Shown: piece by piece, positions 44,422 through 56,650 of the stretch
How the letters are laid out: every line of letters starts with the position of its first letter
Position numbering within the stretch: the stretch's first letter is position 1
NCBI RefSeq assembly: GCF_000801335.2
Contig: NZ_JSEH01000004.1
Location: 1-64,000 of the forward strand
Direction: 5' to 3'
Source of the DNA: Desulfovibrio sp. TomC
Lineage (GTDB): Bacteria > Desulfobacterota > Desulfovibrionia > Desulfovibrionales > Desulfovibrionaceae
DNA length: 64,000 bases
Made by a program: the position numbers and the translations under genes
The notes under the pieces: model-generated
The model's database searches: none
What the model saw: only the letters and a program-made list of their open reading frames with translations
Told to the model about the DNA's origin: nothing

Positions 44422-45891
44422 ATGACCATGACAGCAACTACCGCAATACCAGCTTTTTCCGCGCTCCTTGACGCCGTGCGCCAGGGGGGTGTGGACGTGG
44501 CCGCCCATTCCGGCAAGACAACGCCGGGGGGCGTGTTTGTGGCTTTGCCCGGTTCCAAGGACGACGGCAGCCGGTTCATTGCCGAGGCCCTGGCCCGGGG
44601 CGCGGCCTTTGTGGTGGCCGGGCCCGGCGTTGTCCTGCCGGCCGGGTCGACGGCCCGGCTGGTCGTTGTGGACGACGCCAAGGCCGCCCTTGGGGCGCTG
44701 GCCGGGGCGCGCTACGGCACCGAGGCCATGACCATGCCGGTCGTTGCCGTTACCGGCACCAACGGCAAGACCACCGTCGCCTATCTGGTCGAGCGCCTGG
44801 GCGCGGCGGCCGGGCGCAAGGTCGGGCTTTTGGGCACCGTCGCCTATCGTTGGCCCGGGTTTTCCCGCGACGCCTCCCTGACCACGCCCGACTGCCTGAC
44901 CATTCACCAGTGCCTGGGCGAAATGGCCGCCGCCGGCTGCACCCTGGCCGTCATGGAAGCCTCCTCCCACGCCCTGGACCAGGATCGCTTGGCCGGCCTG
45001 TCCTTTGCCGCCGCCGCCTATACCAACCTGACCCAGGACCATCTGGACTACCACCACGACATGGCCGCCTATTTCGAGGCCAAGGCCAAGCTTTTTCGCC
45101 GCTACCTCGCGCGCCCGGAAAACGCGGTGCTCAATTTCGACGATCCCTACGGGTTGCGGCTGTTGCGCGAATTCCCCACAGCCATTGGCTACGGCCTGAC
45201 CGTGCCGCCCGCCGGCTTTTCCCGTCTCCTCGTCGGCGGCATCCAGCAGGCCGGCCGCGACGGTCTGACCATCGGGGCCAATTTCGGCGACGACTCCTAC
45301 GTCATCGCCTCGCCCATGCCCGGCCGCCACAACGCCCAGAACATCCTGGCCGCCTTCGGCTTGGCTCTGGCCTTGGGCCTGCCCACGGAAACCCTGGCCT
45401 CCCTGGCTGATTGTAATGGCGCGCCGGGGCGTCTGGAACGCATCCCCAACCCGGCCGGGCTGACCATCCTGGTGGACTATGCCCATACCCCGGACGCCCT
45501 GGAGAATGTTCTCACCGCCGCCCGGGAATTTACCACTGGCCGCCTTTTTGTCGTTTTCGGCTGCGGCGGCGACCGCGACCGCACCAAGCGCCCGCTCATG
45601 GGCGCGGCCGTGGCCCGCTTCGCCGACGTGGCTGTTTTGACCTCGGACAATCCCAGGCACGAAGACCCCCTGGCCATTATCGCCGACGTCAAACCGGGGC
45701 TGGCCAAGGCCCGTCGGGCCATCCTCGAACCCGATCGTCGCCGGGCCGTTGAACTGGCCCTGTCGGAAATGCGACCCGAGGACGTGCTGGTCATCGCCGG
45801 CAAAGGACACGAAACCTATCAGCAGATCGGCGACGTGAAGCACCCGTTTTCCGACGCCGCCGTGGTCAGGGAGCTTACCGGATGCGCATGA
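44422..45891 (+). CDS. murE: UDP-MurNAc-tripeptide synthetase
   Basis: 489 residues. P-loop VTGTNGKTTVAYLVE (about residue 112), substrate DNPR motif (TSDNPRHEDPLAI) indicating that meso-diaminopimelate is the amino acid added, and the carbamylated-lysine region. Cytoplasmic third ligase of peptidoglycan precursor synthesis. Its stop overlaps the start of murF by 10 bp. Confidence 0.97.
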   Translation: MTMTATTAIPAFSALLDAVRQGGVDVAAHSGKTTPGGVFVALPGSKDDGSRFIAEALARGAAFVVAGPGVVLPAGSTARLVVVDDAKAALGALAGARYGTEAMTMPVVAVTGTNGKTTVAYLVERLGAAAGRKVGLLGTVAYRWPGFSRDASLTTPDCLTIHQCLGEMAAAGCTLAVMEASSHALDQDRLAGLSFAAAAYTNLTQDHLDYHHDMAAYFEAKAKLFRRYLARPENAVLNFDDPYGLRLLREFPTAIGYGLTVPPAGFSRLLVGGIQQAGRDGLTIGANFGDDSYVIASPMPGRHNAQNILAAFGLALALGLPTETLASLADCNGAPGRLERIPNPAGLTILVDYAHTPDALENVLTAAREFTTGRLFVVFGCGGDRDRTKRPLMGAAVARFADVAVLTSDNPRHEDPLAIIADVKPGLAKARRAILEPDRRRAVELALSEMRPEDVLVIAGKGHETYQQIGDVKHPFSDAAVVRELTGCA

Positions 45892-47282
45892 CCCTGTCTG
45901 ATCTCCTTGTGGCCACCGGGGCTGTGGGCGACGTGGGCGAGCGGGGCAATCCCGTCATCGAGTCCGTGCGCATCGACAGCCGGGCGGCTGCGCCGGCCAG
46001 CCTCTTTGTGTGCATCCCCGGGGAGCGCCTGGACGGCCATAATTTTGCCGCCGAGGCCGTGGCCAAGGGGGCAGCCGCCGTCCTGGCCGACCGCCCGCTT
46101 TCCGGTCTGCCCGAAGGCACGCCCGTTCTCTTGGTGCGCGACACCGTGGCTGCGCTTGGCAAGCTGGCCCGGGCCTGGCGGGAGCGCGTCGGGGCCAAGC
46201 TCGTGGCCGTGTCCGGTTCGGCCGGCAAGACCACGGTCAAGGAACTGACCGCTTCGATTCTCTCGAAAGTGGGTCCGACCGCCAAGAATTACAAGAATTA
46301 CAACAACAAGATCGGCCTGCCCCTGTCGATGCTCGAAGCCGGCGAGGCTGACCGGGCCTGGGTCATGGAGCTTGGCATTTCCGCCCCGGGTGAAATGGAG
46401 CCGTTGGCCGCCATTGCCGAACCCGATGTGGCCGTCATCCACAATGTCGGTCCGGCCCATCTGGAGGCCCTTGGCGACGTGGCCGGGGTGGCTGCCGAGA
46501 AGGTGAAGCTCTTTGCCGCCCTGCGCCCCGGCGGCACAGCCCTGGCCTCGGTGGATTACCCGGAACTCTGGAGCGCGGCCCAAGCCGTTTTTCCGGGGGT
46601 TGTGGCCCTGTCCACCAAGGGCGGCCCGGCGCGTTACCGGGCCAAGTATCTGGGCGCCATTTCCGAAGGACGCGGCCGTTTTTTTCTGCGTCTGGACGAC
46701 TTGGAGCTGGACGTCGTAACGCCGCTGACCGGCGGGCACTTCGCTGAAAACATCCTGGCCGCCGCCGCTGCCGCCCACATCATGGGGGCCGGCGCGGAGC
46801 AGATCAGTTCCGGCTTGGCCACGGCCGTTATGCCCGAACAGCGTTTTTTCTGCCGTCGCCACGGCAACTACACGCTTATTGACGACACCTACAACGCCAA
46901 TCCCCTGTCTATGCGCCGGGCCATTGCCGCTGCCGCCGAATCGGCCCAGGGCAAGCCGCTGGTGCTGGTGCTTGGCGAGATGCGCGAGATGGGCGCCCAT
47001 GCCGAGGTCGAACACCGGCGAATGGGCGAGGCTGCGGCCGAAAGTGGGGCCAAGGCTGTTTTTTACCACGGGGCCTACGCGGATATCGTCGGCGAGGGAC
47101 TCTCCCGCCGGGGGTACGCCGGCCTCTTTGCCGTGGTGGAGAGCCCGGATGCCTTTCTGGAAACCCTGAATGCCGCCGACCTCGGCGGCGGCGTCTATCT
47201 CTTTAAAGGTTCCCGCTCCATGCACATGGAACAATTCCTGGCGGCCCTGACCCAAAGCATCCAGAAGGACGCCAAGGTATGA
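45882..47282 (+). CDS. murF: UDP-MurNAc-pentapeptide synthetase
   Basis: 466 residues. P-loop [29 protein letters not shown] family motif, and [16 protein letters not shown] near residue 330. It adds D-Ala-D-Ala to the tripeptide. Overlaps murE upstream and mraY downstream (ATGA). No ddl gene is found in the cluster, so D-Ala-D-Ala must come from elsewhere. Confidence 0.97.
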   Translation: MRMTLSDLLVATGAVGDVGERGNPVIESVRIDSRAAAPASLFVCIPGERLDGHNFAAEAVAKGAAAVLADRPLSGLPEGTPVLLVRDTVAALGKLARAWRERVGAKLVAVSGSAGKTTVKELTASILSKVGPTAKNYKNYNNKIGLPLSMLEAGEADRAWVMELGISAPGEMEPLAAIAEPDVAVIHNVGPAHLEALGDVAGVAAEKVKLFAALRPGGTALASVDYPELWSAAQAVFPGVVALSTKGGPARYRAKYLGAISEGRGRFFLRLDDLELDVVTPLTGGHFAENILAAAAAAHIMGAGAEQISSGLATAVMPEQRFFCRRHGNYTLIDDTYNANPLSMRRAIAAAAESAQGKPLVLVLGEMREMGAHAEVEHRRMGEAAAESGAKAVFYHGAYADIVGEGLSRRGYAGLFAVVESPDAFLETLNAADLGGGVYLFKGSRSMHMEQFLAALTQSIQKDAKV

Positions 47283-48355
47283 TCTACGCTTTTTTAGTGC
47301 CGCTCGTGGCGCATTTCAGCGCCTTAAACGTCTTTCGCTACATCACGTTCCGGTCGATTGCGGCACTGTTGACCGCTCTGGTCCTGTCCATTGTCTTTGG
47401 ACCGAAGTTCATCGGGGCCTTGCGGCGGCTGAAGTTCGGCCAGTACATCAACGAGGACGTGGCCGCGCATCAGCAAAAGGCCGGAACGCCAACCATGGGC
47501 GGCCTGCTCCTTGGCTTTTGCATCATTACGAGCGTCCTGTTGTGGGGCGATCTGGCCAACGAATATGTCTGGATGACCTTGTTCGTCTTTCTCGGTTTCG
47601 GGGCGCTGGGCTTTGTGGACGACTACGCCAAGGTGGTGAAAAAGCGCAACAAAGGCCTCACTCCCAAGCAGAAGCTCCTGGGGCAGGTGATCGTGGCCGG
47701 CGTGGCCGCTGCGGTCTTGTTGTCTGATCCCGAATATTCCACCCGGCTGGCCGTGCCCTTTTTCAAGCATCTGACCCCGGATCTGGGCATGTGGTATCTG
47801 CCTTTTGCCATGATCGTCATGATCGGGGCCTCCAACGCCGTCAATTTGACCGACGGTCTGGACGGACTGGCCATCGGACCCATGATCGTCAACGCGGCCA
47901 TGTTCGGGCTTTTCGTCTATGTGGCCGGCCATGCCCAGATGGCCCGCTACCTGCAAGTCATGCCGGTGTCCGGCGTTGGCGAGGTCACGGTCTTTTGCGG
48001 GGCGCTGGTCGGGGCCGGTCTGGGTTTTCTCTGGTTTAACGCCTACCCGGCCCAGATTTTCATGGGCGACGTGGGCTCGCTGTCCCTTGGCGGAGTGCTC
48101 GGGTTTCTGGCCGTCCTCTGCAAGCAGGAACTGCTGCTCATCGTTGTCGGCGGCCTGTACGTGGCCGAGACCGTCTCGGTCATCCTCCAGGTCGGGTACT
48201 TCAAAATGACCGGCGGCAAGCGGATTTTTCGTATGGCCCCGTTGCACCACCATTTCGAGCTGATGGGCGTGCCGGAATCCAAGATCATCATCCGGTTCTG
48301 GATTCTCTCCATTTTACTGGCCCTGGTCGGGCTTTCCACCCTCAAACTGCGGTAG
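47279..48355 (+). CDS. mraY: Phospho-MurNAc-pentapeptide transferase
   Basis: 358 residues with ten membrane helices. Catalytic Asp motifs GFVDDYAKV and [25 protein letters not shown], and the APLHHHFE motif on the last cytoplasmic loop are all present. Makes lipid I at the membrane. Starts within the murF stop (ATGA). Confidence 0.98.
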   Translation: MIYAFLVPLVAHFSALNVFRYITFRSIAALLTALVLSIVFGPKFIGALRRLKFGQYINEDVAAHQQKAGTPTMGGLLLGFCIITSVLLWGDLANEYVWMTLFVFLGFGALGFVDDYAKVVKKRNKGLTPKQKLLGQVIVAGVAAAVLLSDPEYSTRLAVPFFKHLTPDLGMWYLPFAMIVMIGASNAVNLTDGLDGLAIGPMIVNAAMFGLFVYVAGHAQMARYLQVMPVSGVGEVTVFCGALVGAGLGFLWFNAYPAQIFMGDVGSLSLGGVLGFLAVLCKQELLLIVVGGLYVAETVSVILQVGYFKMTGGKRIFRMAPLHHHFELMGVPESKIIIRFWILSILLALVGLSTLKLR

Positions 48356-48363
48356 GCTTTCTC

Positions 48364-49692
48364 ATGCGCGATATGCTCCATCCCGATCAGCTGCGCGGCC
48401 ATACGGCTGTTGTCGTCGGGGCCGGCGCGTCCGGCCGCTCGGCGGCCCGGTTGTTGGCCCGTCTGGGGGCGTCGGTGCGCTTTTTGGAGAAAAACGCCGC
48501 GGCCGTGTCGGACGATTTCCGAGCTGAGGCTGCCGCCGCCGGCTATGACCTGCGTACGGGCGAACATGGACCGGCGGATTTCGCCGGCGCGGATCTGGTC
48601 GTCCTTTCCCCGGGCATCCGGGCTGCCAATCTGGCCCCGGCCCTGGCCGAGTGTCCTGGCGTCCAGGTCGTCTCGGAACTGGAGCTGGCCTCCTGGTTCA
48701 CCCCGGAACCGATCATTGCCGTGACCGGTTCCAACGGCAAGACCACCACCGTCATGCTCATCAGCGCCCTGTTGGAAGCAGCCGGCCGACGCGTCTTTAC
48801 CGGCGGCAACATCGGCACGCCGCTCTCCGAGCACGTGCTGTCCAATGAGCCGGCCGACGTGGTGGTGCTTGAGGTCTCAAGCTTCCAGCTCCAGCTGGTC
48901 AGGACCTTTCGCCCGCAGGTGGCCGTGCTGCTCAATTTCGCCGCCAACCACCTCGACTGGCACGCCGACATGGACGAGTACCTGACGGCCAAGCTCAACC
49001 TGTTTGCCGCCCAGCGTCCCGAGGATACGGCCATCGTGTCCGAAGAGCTGCGTCCTCTCCTGGCCGGCCGGCCGTTCACCCGGGCCGCCGTCACCTGGTA
49101 CGACGTCGCCTCCCATTTCCTGTGCCGCCGGCTGGCCGGGGTGCACAACCAGCGCAATATGGAAGCGGCCTATCTGGCCTGCCGGTCCTACGGCGTGGAC
49201 GAGGCCCTGGCCCGCGAGGTCTTTGCCGGCTTTGTGCCCGCTCCCCATCGCCTGCAGATTATTGGCGAGAAGGGCGGGGTGCTCTTTGTCGACGACTCCA
49301 AGGCCACCACCATTACGGCCATGGAAGCGGCCCTTAAAAGCTTTGACCGGCCGGTGCGTCTCTTGTGCGGCGGCGTGTTCAAGGGCGGCGACCTGGAAGC
49401 CCTGGTCCCGCTGCTTCGGGAAAAAGTCTCGGCCGTCGGCCTGTTTGGCGGCAGCCGCGAGGTGTTTGAGGCCGCTTTTACCGGGGTGGCGCCGGTCTTT
49501 TACGAACCCACCCTCAAGGCCGCCATGGTCCGGCTCTACGCCGATGCCCGGCCCGGCGACGCCATCCTGCTTTCGCCGGGCACCTCAAGCTTTGACCTCT
49601 ATCCTAATTATAAGGCCAGGGGACGGGATTTCCAGGACATTTTCGCAGAACTGCCGGCTCGTGACGCCGGCCTGGCAGGGCAGGGCGCATGA
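48364..49692 (+). CDS. murD: UDP-MurNAc-L-alanine--D-glutamate ligase
   Basis: 442 residues. N-terminal Rossmann-like UDP-binding [15 protein letters not shown]-loop [29 protein letters not shown] region, and C-terminal DDSKATT. Second ligase of the pathway. Eight bp after mraY; overlaps ftsW by 4 bp. Confidence 0.97.
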   Translation: MRDMLHPDQLRGHTAVVVGAGASGRSAARLLARLGASVRFLEKNAAAVSDDFRAEAAAAGYDLRTGEHGPADFAGADLVVLSPGIRAANLAPALAECPGVQVVSELELASWFTPEPIIAVTGSNGKTTTVMLISALLEAAGRRVFTGGNIGTPLSEHVLSNEPADVVVLEVSSFQLQLVRTFRPQVAVLLNFAANHLDWHADMDEYLTAKLNLFAAQRPEDTAIVSEELRPLLAGRPFTRAAVTWYDVASHFLCRRLAGVHNQRNMEAAYLACRSYGVDEALAREVFAGFVPAPHRLQIIGEKGGVLFVDDSKATTITAMEAALKSFDRPVRLLCGGVFKGGDLEALVPLLREKVSAVGLFGGSREVFEAAFTGVAPVFYEPTLKAAMVRLYADARPGDAILLSPGTSSFDLYPNYKARGRDFQDIFAELPARDAGLAGQGA

Positions 49693-50816
49693 GCAAACTG
49701 AGCGTGCAGACGGCCGAGTCCAGAAAGACCGGCACCTTTGATTTCTGGCTGCTTGGAGCGGCCATGCTCCTGGCCGGCCTCGGACTGGTCATGGTTTTTT
49801 CCTCCAGCGGGGTCATGGCCGAGCGGTTAAACGGCAACCGCTATTATTTTTTCGAGCGCCAGGCCCTGTTTGCCCTGGTCAGCCTCGTGCTCATGACCAT
49901 TTGCGCCTGGATGCCGCGCAAGGTCCTGCACGGCCCGGTTTACCTGTGGCTTTTCGCCATCATCGGTCTGCTCGTGCTGACCATGGTGCCGCCTTTTTCG
50001 GTCAAGGCCGGCGGCGCGCGGCGTTGGATGCATCTTGGCCCGATTTCGCTCCAGCCCATGGAACTGGCCAAGGTGGTCCTGGTCATGTACCTGGCCTATT
50101 TTTTCAGCCAGAAGCAGAAACTCGTGCGCTCGTTTTCCGTGGGCTTCATGCCGCCGATCATCGTCACCGGGTTTCTGGGCTTGATTTTGCTGTTGCAGCC
50201 TGATTTCGGCGGCGCGGTCTTTCTGGGCATGCTCTTCTTCCTCATGAGCCTGGTCGGCGGGACCCGGCTGACCTATCTGGCCGTGTCCATGTTGTTCGGC
50301 ATCGGGGCCATGGGCTTGCTCATCGCCTCCTCGCCGTACCGGTTCAAACGCTGGTTCGCCTTTCTTGACCCCTTCAAGGACCCGCAAAACGTCGGCTACC
50401 AGCTGGTGCAGTCTTTTTACGCCTTTGGTTCCGGCGGCGTGGCCGGGGCCGGGTTCGGGGCGGGCAAACAGAAGCTCTTTTATCTCCCCGAGGCCCATAA
50501 CGACTTCATTATGGCCGTCCTTGGCGAGGAACTCGGGTTCATCGGCGTTTCCATTGTCTTTATCTGCATCGGCATCCTCCTGTGGCGGTCCTTCAAGGTG
50601 GCCCTGGCCCAGGACGATCTACGCGACCGTTTCACCGCCTACGGCATGGGACTGGTCCTTGGCATCGGCTTTCTGCTCAACCTGGCTGTGGTGCTCGGCT
50701 GCGTGCCGCCCAAGGGCGTGGCCATGCCGTTTTTAAGCTACGGCGGCTCCAACCTGCTGTCCTGTTTCCTGTGCGTCGGAATCCTGCTCAATCTTTCCCG
50801 GAGCGCCAGGACATGA
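49689..50816 (+). CDS. ftsW: Septal peptidoglycan glycosyltransferase FtsW
   Basis: 375 residues with ten membrane helices (SEDS family). Signature parts: [20 protein letters not shown] in parts, [10 protein letters not shown] with the catalytic Asp context, [15 protein letters not shown], and the C-terminal [11 protein letters not shown]. It polymerises septal glycan with FtsI. ATGA overlaps with murD and murG. Confidence 0.97.
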   Translation: MSKLSVQTAESRKTGTFDFWLLGAAMLLAGLGLVMVFSSSGVMAERLNGNRYYFFERQALFALVSLVLMTICAWMPRKVLHGPVYLWLFAIIGLLVLTMVPPFSVKAGGARRWMHLGPISLQPMELAKVVLVMYLAYFFSQKQKLVRSFSVGFMPPIIVTGFLGLILLLQPDFGGAVFLGMLFFLMSLVGGTRLTYLAVSMLFGIGAMGLLIASSPYRFKRWFAFLDPFKDPQNVGYQLVQSFYAFGSGGVAGAGFGAGKQKLFYLPEAHNDFIMAVLGEELGFIGVSIVFICIGILLWRSFKVALAQDDLRDRFTAYGMGLVLGIGFLLNLAVVLGCVPPKGVAMPFLSYGGSNLLSCFLCVGILLNLSRSART

Positions 50817-51925
50817 GCCGCATCATTTTGACAACCGGCGGCACCGGCGGCCACATCTTCCCGGCCTTGGCCGTGGCCGAGGCCTTGCGCCGTCTGGAAC
50901 CCGACGTCGATGTGCTCTTCATGGGCGGGGCCGGACCGGAAGGGGAGCTGGCCACCAAGGCCGGGCTGTCCTTTATCGGGTTGCCGGCCAAGGGTGTTTT
51001 CGGACGCGGACTGCGGGCCTTGGCCGCGCCGTTTTGGATGGCCCGGGCTTTTGGCTTGGCCGTGTCCCATATCCGCAGCTTCGCCCCGGACGTGGTGGCC
51101 GGTTTTGGCGGCTATGCCGGGTTTATCCCGGTGGCCGCCGCCCGGATCATGGGCGTGCCCACGGCCATCCACGAGCAAAACAGCGTCCCGGGGGTGACCA
51201 ACAAGGTGCTCGGCCGGGTGGTGGACCGCATCTACGTCACCTATCCCGACACTTCCGGCGCTTTTCCGGCCAAACGCACGGTGCGTCTGGGCAATCCCAT
51301 CCGGACCGGCATCGCAGCAGCTCCGGCGCCAGCCCACCCCGGCACGAAGCATCTGCTCGTTCTGGGCGGCAGCCAGGGGGCGCGAGCCGTAAACGACGCC
51401 GTCATGGCTATTTTGCCAGTGCTTCTTGATGCCGGCGTCAAGGTGCGCCTGCAGGCCGGACGGGCCGATTTTAACCGCGTCGGCGCGCTGGCCGCCGACA
51501 TCCTGGCCGGTCGTCCCCATGTCGACGACGGCGACGGGCCGGCCGTGGTCATTGAAAATTTCATCGATGATATGGCCGCCGCTTACAGCTGGGCCGATCT
51601 GGTCCTGGCCCGGGCCGGGGCCACCACCCTGGCCGAGGTGACGGCTGCCGGCAAACCGTCCTTGCTTATTCCGTTTCCGTTTGCCACCCACGACCACCAG
51701 TCGGTCAACGCCGCCTTTCTGGCCAAGGCCGGGGCGGCCGAGGTGGTGGCCCAAAGCGCCCTTCCCGGTTTCGATCTGGCCGGGACCCTGGCCACGCTTC
51801 TGTCCGATCCGGATCGTCTGGCCGCCATGGGCCGGGCGGCAACGGCCGAGGCTTTGCCCGACGCTGCCGAACGCATTGCCGCCGCCCTGCTCGGGCTGGC
51901 TGGAAAAAAGGGAGAACCGTCGTGA
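50813..51925 (+). CDS. murG: UDP-GlcNAc--MurNAc-(pentapeptide) pyrophosphoryl-undecaprenol GlcNAc transferase
   Basis: 370 residues, GT-B fold. N-terminal [32 protein letters not shown]-terminal [11 protein letters not shown] and the donor-binding [16 protein letters not shown] region are all present. Converts lipid I to lipid II. The ATG at 50813 overlaps the ftsW stop; the longer frame from 50582 is within ftsW. Confidence 0.97.
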   Translation: MSRIILTTGGTGGHIFPALAVAEALRRLEPDVDVLFMGGAGPEGELATKAGLSFIGLPAKGVFGRGLRALAAPFWMARAFGLAVSHIRSFAPDVVAGFGGYAGFIPVAAARIMGVPTAIHEQNSVPGVTNKVLGRVVDRIYVTYPDTSGAFPAKRTVRLGNPIRTGIAAAPAPAHPGTKHLLVLGGSQGARAVNDAVMAILPVLLDAGVKVRLQAGRADFNRVGALAADILAGRPHVDDGDGPAVVIENFIDDMAAAYSWADLVLARAGATTLAEVTAAGKPSLLIPFPFATHDHQSVNAAFLAKAGAAEVVAQSALPGFDLAGTLATLLSDPDRLAAMGRAATAEALPDAAERIAAALLGLAGKKGEPS

Positions 51926-53334
51926 TGACGCCGCATATTGGGACCGGCGCGCCTGTGGCCATGCGCACCAAGGTCAGAAAGATTCATATGATCGGCATTG
52001 GCGGCTCGGGCATGAGCGGCATTGCCGAAGTCCTGTTAAACCTCGGCTACGAGGTGTCGGGTTCCGATTTGGCCATGAGCCAGACCGTGCGCCGCCTGGG
52101 CAGCCTGGGGGCGGCCATTGCCATTGGCCATGGCCGGGAAAATCTCGGCGACGCCGACGTCGTGGTCAAATCCACTGCGGTGACGGCTGAGAATCCCGAA
52201 GTGGTCGCGGCCCGGGAACGCGGCATTCCGGTCATTCCCCGGGCGGAAATGCTGGCCGAGCTGATGCGCCTTCGCACCGGCATCGCCGTGGCCGGCACCC
52301 ACGGCAAGACCACCACCACCTCGCTTCTGGCCACCATTTTCACCGAGGCCGGTTACGATCCAACGGTCATTATCGGCGGCCGGCTCAATGCCTACGGGGC
52401 CGGGGCGCGGCTGGGCCAGGGCGAATACCTGATCGCCGAGGCCGATGAATCCGATGGATCGTTTCTTTGTCTGGCTCCCATCGCCTCGGTGGTGACCAAC
52501 GTCGACGCCGACCATCTCGATCATTACGACGGGCTTGAAGCCATTGACGAAGCCTTTGTCGCCTTCCTAAACGGCATTCCGTTTTACGGCGTCAACGTGG
52601 TCTGTCTGGACGACCCGGGCGTGGCCCGCCTCATTCCTCGCATCAACCGCCCCTTTATGACTTACGGCTTTGGCGAGGCGGCCCGGCTTCGCGGCCGGAT
52701 CATCGAGACCGGGGCAGTCAGCCGGTTCGAGGTCTTTCTGGACGGGACGAGCCTTGGCGAGCTGCGGCTCAACCATCCCGGCCGCCACAATGTCTTAAAT
52801 GCCCTGGGGGCCATCGGCCTGTCGCTGGAAGCCGGCATCGCCTTTGCCGTCATTGCCGAGGCCCTGGCCAAATTCGGCGGCGTTGGGCGGCGGTTCGAGC
52901 GCAAGGGTGAGGCCGGGGATGTCGTTGTCGTCGATGATTACGGCCACCATCCGGCTGAAATCAAGGCCACCCTGGCCACGGCCAGGACGGTCTATCCCGA
53001 CCGTCGGCTGGTCGTGGCCTTTCAGCCCCACCGGTTTTCGCGCACCAAGGCCCTTTTCGGCGATTTCTGCACCTGTTTCGAAGTCGCCGACCAGCTCCTG
53101 TTGACCGAAATCTATCCGGCCTCGGAAGCGCCCATCCCGGGGGTCAGCGGTGAGAGCCTGGCCCAGGGCATTCGGCAGGTGAGCAAGACCAAGGTGGCCT
53201 ATTATCCTGATTTTGCCGCCATGGAAGCGGCCCTGCCGGATATATTGCAGCCCGGGGACCTGCTTTTGACCCTGGGAGCCGGCAGCATATGGCAGGTCGG
53301 CACGCGCTACCTCGAGGCAGGGCGTGGCGCTTGA
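51922..53334 (+). CDS. murC: UDP-MurNAc--L-alanine ligase
   Basis: 470 residues. [20 protein letters not shown] near the N-terminus in parts, P-loop [25 protein letters not shown], and [14 protein letters not shown]. The start is either GTG 51922 (overlapping the murG stop) or ATG 51925. First amino-acid ligase of the pathway, here placed after murG as is common. Confidence 0.97.
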   Translation: MMTPHIGTGAPVAMRTKVRKIHMIGIGGSGMSGIAEVLLNLGYEVSGSDLAMSQTVRRLGSLGAAIAIGHGRENLGDADVVVKSTAVTAENPEVVAARERGIPVIPRAEMLAELMRLRTGIAVAGTHGKTTTTSLLATIFTEAGYDPTVIIGGRLNAYGAGARLGQGEYLIAEADESDGSFLCLAPIASVVTNVDADHLDHYDGLEAIDEAFVAFLNGIPFYGVNVVCLDDPGVARLIPRINRPFMTYGFGEAARLRGRIIETGAVSRFEVFLDGTSLGELRLNHPGRHNVLNALGAIGLSLEAGIAFAVIAEALAKFGGVGRRFERKGEAGDVVVVDDYGHHPAEIKATLATARTVYPDRRLVVAFQPHRFSRTKALFGDFCTCFEVADQLLLTEIYPASEAPIPGVSGESLAQGIRQVSKTKVAYYPDFAAMEAALPDILQPGDLLLTLGAGSIWQVGTRYLEAGRGA

Positions 53335-54211
53335 GATTCGGCCGGGGCCGTCCCTGGCCTCGCGCACCACGCTCAAACTCGGCGGGTCGAGCCTGGCCGA
53401 GGTGGTGCTGACCACACCGGAAGACGCCGAGGGCCTTTCCGGGGCGCTTGAAAAACTGGGCGGCCAGCCGCTGATCCTGGGCGGCGGCAGCAACATTCTG
53501 GCCCGGGACGGGGACCTGCCTCTGGTCCTTGTCCGCCCGCAGTTGCGCGCGGAGCCGGCCATCCTGCGCGAGCGCCCGGCCGGAAAAATCCGGGTGCGGG
53601 TCGGGGCCGGGGTCAAGCTCCAGCGGCTGGTGGCCTGGCTGGCCACCCAGGGCCTTTCGGGACTGGCCGGACTGGTCGGCGTCCCGGGAATGGTGGGCGG
53701 GGCCGTGGCCGGCAATGCCGGCTCGTATGGGGATGAAACAGGCCGGCGCCTGGCCCGGGTGCGCTTCTGGACGCCTGGAAGGGGTCTTGTCTGGGTCGGT
53801 CGTGAAGACCTGGACATCGGTTACCGCAGATTGACGCTACGGGGCGAGGCCGGACTATTTTTGGTGGTGGAGGCGGAATTTGACTGCGAGGTGGACGAAC
53901 CCATTGCCATCCGCCAGGAGATGATCGCCAATTTGAAGAAAAAGCGGGCCAGCCAGCCCATCACCGCCGCCACAGCCGGCTGCGTGTTCAAAAACCCGCC
54001 AGGCAAAGCGGCCTGGAAACTGCTGGCCGAGGCCGGGTTTGCCGGAAAGCGGCTGGGCAATATGGAATTTTCCGGGCTGCACGCCAATTTTTTAGTGAAT
54101 CTTGGGGGCGGCACAAGCGATGAGGCGTTGACGCTTGTTGAGAGTGCGCAGGGGGCGGTACGGGAGTTGTGCGGACACGAACTCGAACTGGAAGTGAAGG
54201 TCGTGCCATGA
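53324..54211 (+). CDS. murB: UDP-N-acetylenolpyruvoylglucosamine reductase
   Basis: 295 residues, FAD-dependent. FAD-binding [19 protein letters not shown] (about 49-67), [18 protein letters not shown], and the C-terminal [16 protein letters not shown] followed by [10 protein letters not shown]. Cys-containing SCVF-like site reads [11 protein letters not shown] (Cys in place of Ser in the proton-donor position family motif). It is shorter than type I MurB. GTG start overlapping murC by 11 bp. Confidence 0.95.
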   Translation: MALEIRPGPSLASRTTLKLGGSSLAEVVLTTPEDAEGLSGALEKLGGQPLILGGGSNILARDGDLPLVLVRPQLRAEPAILRERPAGKIRVRVGAGVKLQRLVAWLATQGLSGLAGLVGVPGMVGGAVAGNAGSYGDETGRRLARVRFWTPGRGLVWVGREDLDIGYRRLTLRGEAGLFLVVEAEFDCEVDEPIAIRQEMIANLKKKRASQPITAATAGCVFKNPPGKAAWKLLAEAGFAGKRLGNMEFSGLHANFLVNLGGGTSDEALTLVESAQGAVRELCGHELELEVKVVP

Positions 54212-55140
54212 ATGTCAGGGCAGGAACATTGACGGGATTTGGGTCCATGGCGGCCAGGAAGAAACGCAATGGGTACGGCGGACCACGCATCACGGTCAAA
54301 AGCCGGGTGGTCAAATCCCATGGCAACAAGAACCGCAATGCCCGGGGAGAGGGCCGCAGCCTCAGTCTGCCCAGCGTGAGTCTGGGCGGCGTGGGCAAGC
54401 TTTTTACCCGGGTCGTGTCCATGGCCTTTATGGGGGCTGCGGTCCTGGCGGTGAGCGTGGTGCTCCTTGCCGGGTATCGCTGGCTGACCACGGTCAATTA
54501 TTTTGCCTTGCAAAACGCCGAGATCGTTGGTTGCACCCGCCTGGCCACCGACCACATCCGGGAAGTGGCCGGGCTTGGCGAAGGGGTCAACATCCTGTCG
54601 CTGTCCATGGACCGGATGCGGGCCGATCTGGCCCGGGAGCCGTGGGTGGAATCGGTGTCCGTGCGCCGGGTCCTGCCCGGGTCGATTCGTATCGAAGTGA
54701 AGGAAAAGTCGCCGTCCTATCTTGTGCAGTATCAGGGAACACTCTATTACGCCGACGAGGTTGGTCGTATCATCGACAAGGTCGAGTCCGGGCAGTTCGT
54801 CTCGTTGCCCCAGATCGAGGTCGAAGCGGGCATGGAAAAGCACCTGCCCCTTTTGGCCGATTTGCGCCGTGCCGTCTCCGAACATCAGGTTCCCTTTGAT
54901 TTCGGCCAGATTGCCTGGCTGCGTCTGAGTTGGGGGCGCGGGCTGGAAATCAGGTTGATGGAGCCGGGTATCGTGTTATGTCTGGGGTCCCAGAACTGGC
55001 ACCGGAATCTGTCGCGCATGAACATGGTCTGGACCGACTTGCGCCGGCGCGGTGAGCTTGACAAAGTTGGGCTCATTACCGCCGAAGGCGACAAGGTCTG
55101 GGTGGAGAAACGCGGCGGGGGGGACTTGCCGCAGGGCTAG
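54208..55140 (+). CDS. ftsQ: Cell division protein FtsQ
   Basis: 310 residues. A basic N-terminal cytoplasmic part of about 65 residues, one membrane helix (about 70-92), a POTRA-like domain (NYFALQNAEIVGCTRL, REPWVESVSVRRVLPGSI) and the FtsQ beta domain. Position between murB and ftsA and the ATGA overlap with murB support the call. Connects the early and late divisome proteins in the periplasm. Confidence 0.92.
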   Translation: MNVRAGTLTGFGSMAARKKRNGYGGPRITVKSRVVKSHGNKNRNARGEGRSLSLPSVSLGGVGKLFTRVVSMAFMGAAVLAVSVVLLAGYRWLTTVNYFALQNAEIVGCTRLATDHIREVAGLGEGVNILSLSMDRMRADLAREPWVESVSVRRVLPGSIRIEVKEKSPSYLVQYQGTLYYADEVGRIIDKVESGQFVSLPQIEVEAGMEKHLPLLADLRRAVSEHQVPFDFGQIAWLRLSWGRGLEIRLMEPGIVLCLGSQNWHRNLSRMNMVWTDLRRRGELDKVGLITAEGDKVWVEKRGGGDLPQG

Positions 55141-55368
55141 AATTTCGCAAAATAAGGCAATCAATTCTCATGGTTGCCGAGATCGTGGAAAGGGACGGAT
55201 TACGAGGCCGCGACGCGAAGGCCGGGGAATCAGGGGCCGCCAGGGGGCACAGGACGGAAAACCTGAGGAACTTGCCATTTTATCAATGAAATTCGCGCGG
55301 GTTTGACGTATAACCGCGCATGGGCGCGGCCAACGCCACGAGAGGAAACGTTCAGGGAGCGGATTTGT

Positions 55369-56595
55369 ATGGCCAGGTCGGAACTTATCGTCGGACTCGA
55401 TATCGGCACCACCAAAATTTGCGTGGTCGTCGGTGAACTCTCGCCCGAGGGCGTGGATGTGGTGGGCATCGGCACCAGCCCCTCCACGGGCCTGCGCAAA
55501 GGCGTGGTGGTCAATATCGAGCAGACCGTCCAGTCGATCAAAAAAGCGCTTGAAGAGGCCGAACTCATGGCCGGGTGTGAAATACGCTCGGTCTACGCCG
55601 GCATTGCCGGCAGCCACATCAAGGGTTTCAACAGCCACGGGGTTATCGCCGTCAAAGGCGGCGAGGTCGGCCCCCGGGACATTGAGCGGGTTATCGACGC
55701 GGCCAAGGCCGTGGCCATACCGCTTGACCGGGAGGTCATCCACATCCTGCCCCAGGAATTTATCGTCGACGATCAGCGCGGCATTGCCGATCCTCTGGGC
55801 ATGGCCGGGGTGCGGCTCGAAGTGCGCGTGCACATCGTCACCGGAGCCGTCACCAGCGCCCAGAACATCATCCGCTCCTGCCACCGGGCCGGGCTTGACG
55901 TCTCGGACATTGTGCTGGAATCTCTGGCCTCGTCCAAGGCCGTGCTGACCGGCGAAGAGCGGGAAATCGGCGTGGCCCTGGTGGATCTTGGCGGCGGCAC
56001 CACCGACTTGGCCATTTTCGCCAACGATTCCATCAAGCACACGGCCGTGTTGGCCCTTGGCGGCACGAATCTGACCAATGACATTGCCTTTGGCCTGCGC
56101 ACGCCCATGGCCTCGGCAGAGAAGATCAAAATCAAGTACGGCTGCGCCCTGGCCGAGATGGTGCCCAAAGACGAGGTCATCGAGGTCATGAGCGTGGGCG
56201 GACGCGAACCGCGCCGGCTTTCGCGCCAGGTTCTGGCCGAAATCTGCGAACCGCGGGTGGAGGAGATGCTGGCCCTGGTTGATCAGGAACTCATCCGCTC
56301 GGGCATGAAAAACCAGATCGGGGCGGGCGTGGTGCTCACAGGGGGAACCGCGCTGATTGAGGGCATCCAGGAACTGGGCGAGCAGATTTTCAATTTGCCC
56401 ACGCGCATTGGCTATCCCGACAAGGTCGGGGGACTCAAGGACGTGGTCAACAGCCCCATGTACGCAACAGCCGTGGGGCTTCTCATGTACGGTGCGGAAA
56501 AGGAAGGCGTGGAACAGCGCTTCCGCATCCGGGATGAGAACGTGTTCAACCGCATTCTGGGGAGGATGCGGAAATGGTTCGTGGACGTGAAATAG
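55369..56595 (+). CDS. ftsA: Cell division protein FtsA
   Basis: 408 residues, actin-like ATPase. Phosphate-1 motif [17 protein letters not shown], phosphate-2 [16 protein letters not shown], adenosine motif [16 protein letters not shown], and a C-terminal amphipathic helix ([14 protein letters not shown]) for membrane binding. It anchors FtsZ. GGGAGCGG lies upstream of the ATG at 55369; the frame start at 55303 is not supported. A 228-bp gap after ftsQ leaves room for an internal promoter. Confidence 0.97.
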   Translation: MARSELIVGLDIGTTKICVVVGELSPEGVDVVGIGTSPSTGLRKGVVVNIEQTVQSIKKALEEAELMAGCEIRSVYAGIAGSHIKGFNSHGVIAVKGGEVGPRDIERVIDAAKAVAIPLDREVIHILPQEFIVDDQRGIADPLGMAGVRLEVRVHIVTGAVTSAQNIIRSCHRAGLDVSDIVLESLASSKAVLTGEEREIGVALVDLGGGTTDLAIFANDSIKHTAVLALGGTNLTNDIAFGLRTPMASAEKIKIKYGCALAEMVPKDEVIEVMSVGGREPRRLSRQVLAEICEPRVEEMLALVDQELIRSGMKNQIGAGVVLTGGTALIEGIQELGEQIFNLPTRIGYPDKVGGLKDVVNSPMYATAVGLLMYGAEKEGVEQRFRIRDENVFNRILGRMRKWFVDVK

Positions 56596-56650
56596 TCCGC
56601 GAGAGGCTTTTTTGGGGGATAACAGGGAGTCTATGCTAGGGGGAGATCAG

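Noticed and set aside
44047-47255. Long minus-strand frames of 598 and 478 codons
   Set aside because: Antisense to murE and murF, whose motifs are complete; no ribosome sites.
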